NCBI RefSeq assembly: GCF_001423125.1
Contig: NZ_LMNW01000023.1
Location: 125,199 to 189,198 of the forward strand
Direction of reading: 5' to 3'
DNA: 64,000 nt
Source: Duganella sp. Leaf126
GTDB taxonomy: Bacteria; Pseudomonadota; Gammaproteobacteria; Burkholderiales; Burkholderiaceae_D
This document shows positions 40,504-53,542 of this stretch, piece after piece. Under the pieces are notes generated by a model. The model was given only the letters and a program-made list of their open reading frames with translations. It was not told the DNA's origin and made no database searches. Each line of letters opens with the position of its first letter. Within the stretch, counting starts at the first letter, position 1. Both the position numbers and the translations under genes were made by a program.

Positions 40504-40877
40504 CGCAACTCCGTCAGGTAGGCGGCCATATCGCGCGCATCGTCGGGCGACACGCCCATCGCCGGCATGCTGGTGCCGGGTTTGAGGGCGGCCGGATCGA
40601 CGATCCAGCGCGCGAGCGCCTCGGGCGCGTTGGGGATGTGGCCGGCGATGTAGCTGCGCCGGCCATAGCCGTCAAGCGACGGACCCACCACGCCGCGCGC
40701 GGCAGGCACGCCGGCGATCGCATGGCAGGCGCCGCACTGGTACTGCGCCATCAGCAGCTTGCCGCGAGCGGCATCGCCGCTGGCTTGGGCGAGCGGCGCC
40801 TTTTTGCCATTGTCGCAGGCGGCAAGCAGGGCGCAGCAGGCGCACACCAGCGGCAGTAAAGTCAGGGTCATGCGCAC
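40500..40877 (-). CDS. cytochrome c lipoprotein
   Basis: A 125-residue single-haem cytochrome with a lipobox (LLAACD), CGACH haem motif and axial Met in MPAMGV. GTG at 40877 is preferred because AGG lies 8 bases before it; ATG at 40871 is the alternative. It is the first gene of the oxidase cluster. The C-terminus (MPAMGVSPDDARDMAAYL) strongly resembles that of the divergent dihaem cytochrome. Confidence 0.9.
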   Translation of the reverse strand: MRMTLTLLPLVCACCALLAACDNGKKAPLAQASGDAARGKLLMAQYQCGACHAIAGVPAARGVVGPSLDGYGRRSYIAGHIPNAPEALARWIVDPAALKPGTSMPAMGVSPDDARDMAAYLTELR

Positions 40878-40997
40878 GATAGGAACCTGGTATCAGCTAG
40901 TGTCCCGATATAATACAAGAAAGATATTAATTTATTAACAGCAACAGAACATGCGTTCGCACGGCTTCCTGCCACTTTGCCGCCACTGGACCAGCCC

Positions 40998-41891
40998 ATG
41001 ATCGATTCCCGCCGCCGCCTCGTTATCCGTACTGTTGCCGCCACCCTGGCAGGCATCGGCGTCGTGGGCGGCATCATCGGCACGGCGGTGCTGTACGGCG
41101 GCTTGTACGACATCAGCGCAACCAAGTCGCATTTCCCGCAGGTGTACGAACTGCTCGAACGTGGCCTGCTGCAGTCGGTGCGTTTTCACGCGCGCGACGT
41201 CGATGTGCCCGGGCCCATCCTGCAGGAGGCGCAGACCGCGCCGGGCGCCCCGTCGGCCGCGTATCGGCGTTCGCCCCAGGTGGTACGCGGTGCGGGCCTG
41301 TACCGCGACAACTGCGTGGTCTGTCACGGCGCGCCGGGCGTGGCGCAGGACGATATCGGCAAGAGCATGCAGCCGGTACCCGGTCCCCTGTCCGATGCGG
41401 CGCGCCGCTGGCGCCCGAATGAGCTGTACTGGATCACGCGCAACGGCATCAAGATGAGCGGCATGCCGGCCTGGCAGTATCACCTGGCCGAGGAAGACCT
41501 CTGGGCCGTGGTGGGCTTTCTGGTGGCGCTGCCCTCGCTCACGCCCGCCGATTACGCGGACATCAGCGCGCAGGCGGGGCCGCAGCCGCGTGCACCGCGG
41601 CCGTCGTACGCCCGGCCGGACGTGGCGCGCGGCCGGCTGGCGCTGTCCCAGTACGCGTGCCATGCCTGCCACATGGTGCCGGGCGTGATCGGCTCGCCGA
41701 CTGCGGTGGGGCCGTCGCTGTTCGACCTGCAGTCGCGCCAGTTCATCGCCGACGACTTGCCCAACAACGCCGACAACCTGGCGCGCTTCATCCGCGCGCC
41801 GCAAACTTTCAGCCCCCATGGTGCCATGCCGGCCATGGGTGTGACGGAATCGGATGCGCGCGACATGGCGGCCTACCTGCTGCAGCACTAG
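40998..41891 (+). CDS. membrane-anchored dihaem cytochrome c
   Basis: A 297-residue protein with one N-terminal anchor (about 12-36) and two cytochrome c domains: CVVCH with a Met in KMSGMP, and CHACH with an axial Met in AMPAMGV. It is divergent from the oxidase operon with about 120 bp between starts and is a plausible electron donor. ATG at 40998 was chosen because it is followed directly by the basic region and anchor. Confidence 0.9.
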   Translation: MIDSRRRLVIRTVAATLAGIGVVGGIIGTAVLYGGLYDISATKSHFPQVYELLERGLLQSVRFHARDVDVPGPILQEAQTAPGAPSAAYRRSPQVVRGAGLYRDNCVVCHGAPGVAQDDIGKSMQPVPGPLSDAARRWRPNELYWITRNGIKMSGMPAWQYHLAEEDLWAVVGFLVALPSLTPADYADISAQAGPQPRAPRPSYARPDVARGRLALSQYACHACHMVPGVIGSPTAVGPSLFDLQSRQFIADDLPNNADNLARFIRAPQTFSPHGAMPAMGVTESDARDMAAYLLQH

Positions 41892-41987
41892 CCTGCGGCC
41901 GGTTGAGAACAGTCCGGGCGCCGCGCGCGATCCTGCCCAACCTGGCGCGCCGTGGCAAAATACCGCCTTCTTCGTAAAGGAACCGCC

Positions 41988-42215
41988 ATGACCATATTTG
42001 CTGCCGCCGTGTTCGATGCCACCGTGATCTACGAGGGGATGGAACTGTTCAAGGGCCAGGGCGCCGCGCGCGGCTGGGCCGAGAAGCTGTCCAAAGAGCT
42101 CGAGTGCCCGATCGGCGTCGAGAAGATCGGCACCGGCTGGGCGCTGGTGGGCACCGTCGATGGCGCGCCGCGCAAGTGGGGTATCGTCGGTCAGCGCCTG
42201 AAGAGTCTGGACTAA
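41988..42215 (+). CDS. small protein of unknown function
   Basis: A 75-residue soluble protein (MTIFAAAVFDATVIYEGMEL...) with a good AAAGGA ribosome-binding site before the ATG. No family is recognised; the sequence looks like a compact alpha/beta domain. An 11-bp tandem duplication (AGTCTGGACTA, 42204-42225) covers its stop codon, so the second copy supplies a back-up stop downstream. Confidence 0.6.
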   Translation: MTIFAAAVFDATVIYEGMELFKGQGAARGWAEKLSKELECPIGVEKIGTGWALVGTVDGAPRKWGIVGQRLKSLD

Positions 42216-42302
42216 GTCTGGACTAAATAAGGTGCGTTCGCGCACAACGCGCGGTCAGCGCCGGGGGTAGCATCGTGCCGATACTGCTCAACGAGGACTG
42301 CG

Positions 42303-43385
42303 ATGAAGCGCGACGACATCACTGAGGCACCAGGCGGCGTGGCCGACGCACCGGCTGCCGCCAAGTCGGCCGGACTGCGCTATGTGCACGACGACCAGCC
42401 CGGCATCGTCCGCAAGCAGCGCGGCAAACATTTTTATTATGTCGACGCCGACGGCGCCGCGGTCAAGGACGAGGACACGCTGGCGCGCATCAAGTCGCTG
42501 GTGATTCCACCGGCTTACCAGGATGTCTGGATCTGCAAGCATGCCAACGGCCACCTGCAGGCGACCGGCCGCGATGCGCGCGGGCGCAAGCAGTATCGCT
42601 ACCACCCGAAATGGCGCGCCGTGCGCGACGAATCGAAGTACGAGCGCATGCTCAGCTTCGGCAAGGCGCTGCCGAAGATCCGCCGCGCGGTGGACGAGTC
42701 GCTCAAGCTGCCCGGCCTGCCGCGCGAAAAGGTGCTGGCCACCATCGTCTACCTGCTCGAAGCGACCATGATGCGGATCGGGAATGAGGAATATGCGCGC
42801 GAAAACAAGTCGTTTGGCCTGACCACGCTGCGCGAGCGCCACGTACGGCTCGACGGCACCAGGGTCGAATTCCGCTTCCGCGGCAAGAGCGGCGTCAACC
42901 ACTCGGTGCAGGTGCAGGACCGGCGCCTGGCCAACATCATCCGCCGCACGCTCGACCTGCCGGGACAGGACCTGTTCCAGTACATCGATGACGACGGCAA
43001 CCCGCACACGGTCGGCTCGGCCGACGTCAACGAGTACCTGCAGTCGATCGCCGGCGAGGATTACACGGCCAAGGATTTCCGCACCTGGTCCGGCACCGTG
43101 CTGGCGGCGGTGGCCCTGCTCGAATACGAAAAATTCGACTCGGAAGTGCAGGCCAAGAAAAACGTGGTGGCCGCCATCGAGTCGGTGGCCAAAAAGCTCG
43201 GCAACACGCCGACCATCTGCCGCAAGTGCTATGTGCACCCGGCCGTGATCGAGACCTACCTGAGCGGCGCCATGAAGACTGCCTTGCGCAAGCGCGCGCA
43301 GCAGCAGTTACAGGACGACGTGCACGCGCTGCGGCCCGAAGAAGCGGCGGTGCTGGCGCTGCTCCAGCGCCGCCTGCAGACCTGA
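42303..43385 (+). CDS. DNA topoisomerase IB (poxvirus type)
   Basis: A 360-residue enzyme that relaxes supercoils by transient 3'-phosphotyrosine nicks. The catalytic set is visible: R158 (MMRIGNEEY), K195 (RGKSGVNH), R260 (DFRTWSGT) and the nucleophile Y310 (CRKCYVHP). The N-terminal domain starts at LRYVHDDQPGIVRKQRGKHF. Start at 42303. It stands alone between two unrecognised genes. Confidence 0.93.
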   Translation: MKRDDITEAPGGVADAPAAAKSAGLRYVHDDQPGIVRKQRGKHFYYVDADGAAVKDEDTLARIKSLVIPPAYQDVWICKHANGHLQATGRDARGRKQYRYHPKWRAVRDESKYERMLSFGKALPKIRRAVDESLKLPGLPREKVLATIVYLLEATMMRIGNEEYARENKSFGLTTLRERHVRLDGTRVEFRFRGKSGVNHSVQVQDRRLANIIRRTLDLPGQDLFQYIDDDGNPHTVGSADVNEYLQSIAGEDYTAKDFRTWSGTVLAAVALLEYEKFDSEVQAKKNVVAAIESVAKKLGNTPTICRKCYVHPAVIETYLSGAMKTALRKRAQQQLQDDVHALRPEEAAVLALLQRRLQT

Positions 43386-43453
43386 GCGCGAATGCAGCAT
43401 ACGGTGCGCCGGCGCGGTAGAATCGGTTTTTTCACCCGCCCGCGTGTTGAGAC

Positions 43454-43873
43454 ATGCCTGCTGCCCTGCCCTTCCCGATCCGCAAGGAGTGTCCGCCCGG
43501 CGCCTGCGTCTGCCGCCAGGGGGAGCTGCTCGACGCGTGGGAACGCGACCCCGCCACCGACATCCGCATCCTGCGCCTGACGCGCGACGAGGAAAAAGCG
43601 CTGATCGCCCGCATCGAGGCGATCGACAGCTATGAGGCGCTGGGCCGTATTGCGCAGCGCCTGTACGACCTGCTCGGCATCCGGCTGACGATCACCCCCA
43701 GCGCCAACGGCGTACGCACCGTGATGGGCCTGAACATCAAGCTGGCCGACCAGCCGGGCCTGTGCCGCCGCACGCACGAAAGACTGCCGGCAGCGGTGCG
43801 GCGCTGCCTGGGCGAGCATCCGGAAATCGTCTATGCGCTGCTCAATGCGCGCGACTTGCTGGGAACCTCGTAA
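43454..43873 (+). CDS. protein of unknown function with a CPPGACVC motif
   Basis: A 139-residue soluble protein. The N-terminus has three close cysteines (ECPPGACVCRQG), which could bind a metal. The middle contains LTRDEEKALIARIEAI and the end has ERLPAAVRRCLGEHPEIVYA. I do not recognise the family. The last three codons and the stop (GTS-TAA) are supplied by the end of a family A repeat. Confidence 0.65.
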   Translation: MPAALPFPIRKECPPGACVCRQGELLDAWERDPATDIRILRLTRDEEKALIARIEAIDSYEALGRIAQRLYDLLGIRLTITPSANGVRTVMGLNIKLADQPGLCRRTHERLPAAVRRCLGEHPEIVYALLNARDLLGTS

Positions 43874-43905
43874 AACCTACTGCGCGACGGTTTTTCGAGG
43901 TCCCC
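43861..43905. repeat. family A repeat, internally deleted copy
   Basis: The 45-bp segment keeps both ends of the element found whole at 60114 and 63624 (GGGAACCTCGTAAAA at one side, GGTTTTTCGAGGTCCCC at the other) but lacks about 75 bp of the middle. It overlaps the 3' end of the gene at 43454. Confidence 0.75.
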
Positions 43906-43947
43906 TTGCTGGGCAGCGGCCCGGAGCAGTCTCAGGCCGGCTGGCGA

Positions 43948-44484
43948 TCAGTCGTCGTCGTGCGGATCGAGCTCCGGGAACATCACCGAAGTAAAACCGA
44001 ACTTCGAAAAATCGCGGATGCGCGCCGGGTACAGGATGCCCAGCAGGTGGTCGACTTCGTGCTGCACCACGCGCGCGTGGAAGCCGTCCACCTCGCGCCG
44101 GATCGGCTGGCCGTGCTGGTCCACGCCTTCGTAGCGCAGGCGGGTGTGGCGCGGCACGCTGCCGCGCAGGCCGGGCACCGACAAACAGCCTTCGAAGCCC
44201 TCTTCCATTGCGTCCGATAACGGGGTGAGCACCGGATTGATCAACACGGTTTCCGGCACCTGCGGCGCCTCCGGGTAGCGCAGATTCTGCTTGAAGCCGA
44301 AGATCACCAGTTGCAGGTTGACGCCGATCTGCGGCGCGGCCAGGCCGGCGCCGTTGGCCGCGTGCATGGTGTCGAACATGTCGTCGATCAGTGCGCGCAT
44401 GGCTGGCGTGTCGAATTCGGTGACCGGTTCGGCCACGCGCAGCAGGCGCGGATCGCCCATTTTCAAAATCTCGCGTACCGTCAT
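43948..44484 (-). CDS. def: peptide deformylase
   Basis: A 178-residue metalloenzyme that removes the N-formyl group from new proteins. The three motifs are present: [19 protein letters not shown] with metal ligand C100, and QHEVDHLLG with H142, E143 and H146. It is 9 bp downstream of ligA and probably shares its transcript; the usual def-fmt pair is not here, so this may be a second deformylase. Confidence 0.95.
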   Translation of the reverse strand: MTVREILKMGDPRLLRVAEPVTEFDTPAMRALIDDMFDTMHAANGAGLAAPQIGVNLQLVIFGFKQNLRYPEAPQVPETVLINPVLTPLSDAMEEGFEGCLSVPGLRGSVPRHTRLRYEGVDQHGQPIRREVDGFHARVVQHEVDHLLGILYPARIRDFSKFGFTSVMFPELDPHDDD

Positions 44485-44493
44485 GGCGCGTCC

Positions 44494-48168
<3,675 letters not shown>

Positions 48169-48172
<4 letters not shown>

Positions 48173-51100
48173 GCTGCTTGTACCTCAGTTGCAAAATTGG
48201 CGGCGGACTGCATGTCCACGGCCACGATGCGCGACACGCCCTGCTCCTGCATCGTCACACCGATAAGTTGATTGGCCATCTCCATCGCAATCTTGTTGTG
48301 CGAAATGAAGAGGAATTGGGTATGTTCCGACATGCGCTTGACCATGCGGCAGAAGCGCTCGGTATTGGCGTCGTCCAGCGGCGCGTCGACTTCGTCGAGC
48401 AGGCAGAAAGGCGCCGGATTGAGACGGAACATCGAGAACACCAGCGCGGTTGCCGTCAGCGCTTTTTCGCCACCGGACAGCAGGTGGATGGTGGCGTTCT
48501 TTTTGCCCGGCGGCTGCGCCATGACCTGCACGCCGGCGTCGAGGATCTCGTCGCCGGTCATGATCAGTCTGGCCTGGCCGCCGCCGAACAGGATCGGGAA
48601 CAGCTCGGAAAAATGGCCGTTGACGCGGTCGAAGGTATCCTGCAGCAGGTCGCGGGTTTCCTTGTCGATCCGGTGGATGGCGTCTTCCAGCGTGGCGATC
48701 GCTTCGAGCAGGTCGGCATTTTGCGCGTCAAGAAAATTCTTGCGTTCCGAGGCCGTGGCCAGTTCGTCGAGTGCAGCCAGGTTCACGGCGCCCAGCAGCG
48801 AAATGGCGTTGGTCAGGCGCGTGACTTCTCCCTGCAGATAAGACGCCTTCATGTCGGGCTGGAGCTTCTGTGCCAGCGCCGCCACGTCGGCCTGCACCTC
48901 GGCCAGCTGGGTCGCGAACTGTTCCTGGTTCAGGCGCGCGGCCTGCTCCTTGAGCTGCAGTTCCGTGATCCTGTCGCGCTGCGGCTGCAGTGCGCGCTCG
49001 GTGGTCATGCGCCCTTCCTCGAAGGCGCGCATCTGCTGCGCCACCTGGTCCAGTTCATGGCGGGCGTCGGACAGCGCTTGTTCCTGCTCGGTGCGGCGGT
49101 CAAGCAGCGCCTGCAAGCCGTCGTCCGCGGTGCCGGCATCGAGGCTGGCCAGTTCCGCCTGGCCCGCTTCCATGCTGTCGCTGACCTGCACCACCTGGGC
49201 GCTGGCGGTGGCAATGGCGCGGCGCAGTTCCTCGATCTTGTTGCGCTGGGTTTTCTCGGCAAACGCGATTTCCTGGGCCGTGCGCTCAAGGTCGCGGGCG
49301 GCATCGCGGGCGTCGGCCAGGCGCTGCTCCTGTTCCAGGAACGCCGTCTGGCCGTCTTCGTGTTCGCCTTGCAGCTCGCCGAGTTCCATGTCGAGCTGCT
49401 CGAATTTTTCCTCCGACGCGAGCTTGATCTGGGTCTGCTCCTCCTCCTGCGCCACGATCTCGGCCAGGTCGGCGTCGATCTGCGTGCTGCGCTGGTTGAA
49501 GCGGGCCTCGATCTCGGACAGCTTGACCACCTCGATCTGCAGCCGGTGCACCGACTGCTGCAGGCTTTGCAGCTTGACGCGGGCGCCGCCGAGCTGGCGC
49601 GTGTGGGCGCTCAGCGCCGCGTCGGCGCGCGTGGCGCGGGCGCGCGCCTCGTCGGCCAGCATCTGCTGGGCGCGCAGCTGGCGCGTGAGGTTGTCGATCT
49701 CCTGCTGGCGGCCCAGCATGCCGTCCTGCTCGGCGTCGGCCGCATAAAAACGTACGCTGGCAGCGCCGATCAGATGGCCCTGCGGCGTGACGAAACAGCC
49801 GCCCAGCGGCAGGCGCGCGCGCTCGGCAAAGGCGCTGGCCGCATTGGGCGCCTGGTAGGTGTTGTGCAGCCAGTCCTGCAGCAGGCCGCGCAGGCCGGGA
49901 TCGTTCAGTTTCAGCAGGTCGATGAATGGCGTCAGGCCGGACGGATCGGGCAGCGCTGGCGCGGTCACGGGCGACGGTGCGTAGAGCGCCAGCCGGGCCG
50001 GCGGCGCGTCGCTGAAGAAGGCTTTGGCCCACTCGATATTGGACAGTTGCAGCGCCGCCGTGCGTTCGCGCAGCACGGCTTCAAGCGCGGTTTCCCAGCC
50101 CGCTTCGATCTGCAGCGTTTGCCAAAGGCGCGGCAAGGCGTCGAGTTCGTGCTTTTGCAGCCAGGGCGTGACCTTGCCCTCGGTCTGCACCCGCTCCTGC
50201 AGCTGGCGCAGCGCCGTCAGCCGCGCTTCCAGCTGGGCGTTGGCGGCCGTCTCGGCATTGACCTGCTGCTGGGCGTCGCGCCGTTCCTGCTCGAGCGCCG
50301 GCTGCTGCGCCACCAGCTCCTCGACCAGTCCGGTCTGTTCTTCGAGCTGGCATTGCTGCTCTTCCTGCTGTTCGCGCAACTGGGCCAGGTGTGCGCTGTC
50401 GGGCAGGCTCAGGCCGTGTTTTTCCTGCTGCAGGCGCTCGCGCCGCATGGCCAGGCTGCTCAGGATATTGCTGGCGTTGCGCTGGTGCGCCGATTCCAGT
50501 TCAAGCTGCTGCTGGGCCTGCATGATGCGGGCGCGCGACTCGGTACTTTTTTGCTGCGCGGCGCGCCAGGCCTGCTCCAGCAGCGGCAGCGATTCGGCTT
50601 TCTGTTCGGCGCGCAGTTGCGCCTCTTCCACCCTGGCGCCCAGTTCCTCGAGCGTGTATTCCGCTTCCTCGATCTGGCCGCCGTACTCGCGCGCCTGCTG
50701 CTGCCACTGCTCGCGCTGGGCCGTGAGCGTAGCCAGCTGCGACTGCAGCCGGCTGCGCGACTCGATCACGAACTTGATCTGCGCTTCCAGGCTGCCGATT
50801 TCGGCATTGGTCTGGTACAGCGCCCCCTGCGCCGTGTGCAGGCGGTCGCCGGCGGCAAAATGCGACTGGCGCAGGTGTTCGAGCGAGAGCTCGACGTTGC
50901 GCAGCTTGGCGGTCTGCTCTTCGAGGTCGTTCTGGGCCTGCTCCATCTCGCGGAACAGGCGCTGCTGCTCGTTTTCCGCTTCGACCTTGCGCAGCAGCCA
51001 GAGCAGCCGCTGCTTCTCTTCCTGGTCCGCCTGCAGCTGGTGAAAGCGGGTAGCGACGGCAGCCTGGCCTTCGAGCTTTTCCAGGTTGCTGTTCAGCTCG

Positions 51101-51696
51101 CGCAAGATGTCTTCCACCCGCAGCAGGTTCTCGCGCGTGTCGTGCAGGCGGTTCTCGGTCTCGCGCCGGCGTTCCTTGTACTTCGATACCCCGGCCGCCT
51201 CTTCCAGGAACACGCGCAGCTCTTCGGGGCGCGACTCGATGATGCGGCTGATCATGCCCTGGCCGATGATGGCGTAGGCGCGCGGCCCGAGGCCGGTGCC
51301 GAGGAAGATATCCTGGATGTCGCGCCGCCGCACCGGCTGGCCGTTGATGTAATAGGTGGACGTGCCGTCGCGCGTGAGCGTGCGCTTGACGGCGATCTCC
51401 GCGTACTGGCCCCACTGCCCCGCTGCCTTGCCGGCGGAATTGTCGAATACCAGTTCTACCGACGAGCGGCCGGCGGGCTTGCGGTGGGTGGAGCCGTTGA
51501 AGATCACGTCCTGCATCGACTCGCCGCGCAGCTCGGACGCCTTCGATTCGCCCAGCACCCAGCGCACGGCGTCGATGATGTTGGACTTGCCGCAGCCGTT
51601 CGGTCCCACCACCCCCACCAGCTGCCCCGGCACCTGGAAATTGGTGGGATCGACAAACGACTTAAATCCCGACAATTTGATCGATGAGAGACGCAC
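48169..51696 (-). CDS. smc: chromosome segregation protein SMC
   Basis: A 1175-residue condensin core subunit. N-terminal Walker A is GPNGCGKSNIIDAVRW; two long coiled coils (about 170-500 and 670-1010) flank a hinge (about 510-660); the C-terminal head has the signature LLSGGEKALTATAL and Walker B PFCLLDEVDAPLDD. Length matches the family. It is the first gene of smc-zipA-ligA; the partners scpA and scpB are not in the window. Confidence 0.97.
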
Positions 51697-51804
51697 GTTG
51701 GATAGACTGGAAGATCGGCTGTAAAGGTTCGCAATAATACCATTTAGATTATGGCGTCACGCGAAATCCCGCGCCAGCAAGCGTGCGGCGCCAGCGTCCG
51801 TACC

Positions 51805-52437
51805 CTAGTTCGCCGTGCTGGCGTTATGGTGGTGCCACATCGCGCGCGAGTACGGATGGTCGCGACCGGAGAGCTTGAGCGCAGCCTGCGTGATCCAGTC
51901 TTCGGCCGGAATCGGTTCCACGTTCGGGGCCACCAGCACGATGGGCAGGCACAGCACGGCCAGCATGCGGCTCAGCGCCCAGCGGTGCTCGCGGCTGGCA
52001 AAATAGATGAAGACGCCGGCAACGGCCAGGCCGAGGATGGCGCCGCTGACCACTTCCGAGACCGAGTGGGCCAGCGTGGGCACGCGCGAGATCGAAATCA
52101 GCACCGCCAGCAATACGCCGACGCCGGCGCCGACGTAACGGGCGTACGGGCCGCTCGAGCGCAACACCAGGTAGCCTGCCACCGGGTACACGGCGGCCGC
52201 GCGCATGGCATGGCCGCTGATGCCCGCGAACTCGACGGACTCGATGCCGATGCCCCAGCCGACGAACAGCATCTTGGTGACCACGACGACTGCCATGCCG
52301 ACGCCGAACAGCAGGCCCCAGGCCAGCGTCAGTCGCCATTGCTTGCCAGCGATCAGGTAAATGGCGATGGCAGCGCCGACGGGGCCCGTCACTGCCAGGC
52401 TGCCGATCAAACTCAGGAGGTGCCAGAAATACATCAT
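51805..52437 (-). CDS. PAP2-like membrane phosphatase (degenerate motifs)
   Basis: A 210-residue integral membrane protein with five or six helices. PAP2 motif C2 is seen as GISGH and C3 as SRVPTLAHSVSE, where the usual last Asp is Glu. Motif C1 (K-x6-R-P) is reduced to a lone Lys (VTKMLF). It may be a lipid or undecaprenyl-phosphate phosphatase with altered chemistry, or inactive. It is on the same strand as smc but 108 bp away. Confidence 0.65.
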   Translation of the reverse strand: MMYFWHLLSLIGSLAVTGPVGAAIAIYLIAGKQWRLTLAWGLLFGVGMAVVVVTKMLFVGWGIGIESVEFAGISGHAMRAAAVYPVAGYLVLRSSGPYARYVGAGVGVLLAVLISISRVPTLAHSVSEVVSGAILGLAVAGVFIYFASREHRWALSRMLAVLCLPIVLVAPNVEPIPAEDWITQAALKLSGRDHPYSRAMWHHHNASTAN

Positions 52438-52548
52438 CCGTATAGCCTTTCATTTATTGCATTGCACCATGCTATTTAAACACAGCGGACTCGACGAGGC
52501 CAATTAATGCCGCGAAGCAACGAAATGAATGACAGGGAAACGGGCGTC

Positions 52549-53118
52549 TCAGATATTGGTCACGCGCTGGCCGCGCGGCGGCACGAAGTCCTTGATACCG
52601 CTGACCATGCCCACGTCGCGCGCGTCCGACGCCGTCAGGTGCAGGTCGGAATACGCGTGCGTGCGCCAGTGTTCTTCGGACAGCTGCACGTGTTCGCGCA
52701 GGATCTGCTCGGTGCGGGCGTCGTCGGCCTGCAAGCCTTCGACGATGATGCGCAGCGCATCGGGGCGGGCGCCGTGCGGCGCACTGGCGTGCGACTTGTG
52801 CACCATGAAGCGCGCGGTCTCGCTGGCGTAGCGCTCTTCGCCGGCCAGGAACAGGATCACGGCGATCGACGCTACCGCGCCGGCGTTATACGTGACGATC
52901 TTGATCGGCAACTTGCTCAGGTAGTTGTACAGGCAGATGCCGTCGCTGACATAGCCGCCGTTGGACTGGATCAGGATGTGGGCGGTGGTGATGCGGTCTT
53001 CGGTCATGTCGGCAACCGCGTCGAACACGCGGCGCACCATGTCGCTGTTGACGTCGCCGGACAGCGTAAACCATGCCTGCCCTGCGTGCTCGTCTAATAT
53101 TTGTTGGTCTTGGCTCAT
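52549..53118 (-). CDS. stand-alone ClpP-like serine protease
   Basis: A 189-residue ClpP-fold protein. Catalytic triad by alignment: S84 (AGAVASIAV), H107 (RFMVHKS) and D158 (YSDLHLTASDA), with spacing close to E. coli ClpP (S111, H136, D185). The opening WFTLSGDVNSDMVRRVFDAV and SNGGYVSDGICLYNYL match the family. There is no neighbouring clpX, so it is probably an extra ClpP paralogue; it is also like SDH proteases of the crotonase superfamily. Confidence 0.8.
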   Translation of the reverse strand: MSQDQQILDEHAGQAWFTLSGDVNSDMVRRVFDAVADMTEDRITTAHILIQSNGGYVSDGICLYNYLSKLPIKIVTYNAGAVASIAVILFLAGEERYASETARFMVHKSHASAPHGARPDALRIIVEGLQADDARTEQILREHVQLSEEHWRTHAYSDLHLTASDARDVGMVSGIKDFVPPRGQRVTNI

Positions 53119-53241
53119 GGCTGGGCTCTCAAAATGTGTTTTTTATTCTAGCAAATAGTTGTCTTTTGAGCTTTTTCGCCGTGCGCCAGTCGTGCGCCCT
53201 GCGACGGCCTCGTCTGTGCGCTGGGCCACCACCCTGCAAGA

Positions 53242-53270
53242 TTGACTTATGCACCCTTCTGACTTATATT
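53242..53270 (+). promoter_or_regulatory. sigma70 promoter of gcvTHP
   Basis: TTGACT (53242-53247) and TATATT (53265-53270) are exactly 17 bp apart. The predicted start, about 53277, lies at the very edge of the first glycine aptamer. The 120 bp before it (53119-53241) contain nothing that I recognise. Confidence 0.75.
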
Positions 53271-53277
53271 CCCGAGT

Positions 53278-53472
53278 CTTGATCGGGAGAGGGCAACCAG
53301 CGTTGCCGCCGAAGGGGCACTACCCAAAAACTCTCAGGCAAAAGGACCGGTCAAGGGGCGTCGCATGGCAGCATGCGCGGCTCAAACTCTGGAGAGCGAT
53401 TGCTGCCGCAATCCACCGAAGGGGCGCACGGGACACTTCCCGTTATCTCTCAGGTACCAAGGACAGAGGGGT
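53278..53472 (+). ncRNA. tandem glycine riboswitch
   Basis: Two gcvT-type aptamers follow each other. The first (about 53284-53352) has GGGAGAGG, GCCGAAGGGGC and CTCTCAGGCAAAAGGACC. The second (about 53386-53470) has TGGAGAGCG, ACCGAAGGGGC and CTCTCAGGTACCAAGGACAG. The glycine riboswitch normally turns on gcv expression when glycine is abundant. A palindromic hairpin (GGTACGGCCC / GGGCCGTGCC, 53485-53504) between the second aptamer and gcvT may be part of the expression platform; no T run follows. Confidence 0.93.
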
Positions 53473-53542
53473 TTGCAACATTGCGGTACGGCCCGGGCCG
53501 TGCCTTGTCAGCTCTGTTAACCCCCTTCGATTCTGGACCGCC

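Noticed and set aside
48178..51687. Plus-strand frame of about 1170 codons antisense to smc
   Set aside because: It is the complement of a well-supported SMC gene with overlap along its whole length; composition is rich in Arg, His, Leu and Gln, as expected of a shadow frame.
53249..53542. N-terminal extension of GcvT through the riboswitch
   Set aside because: The segment is explained by the two glycine aptamers; GcvT homologues start at 53543.
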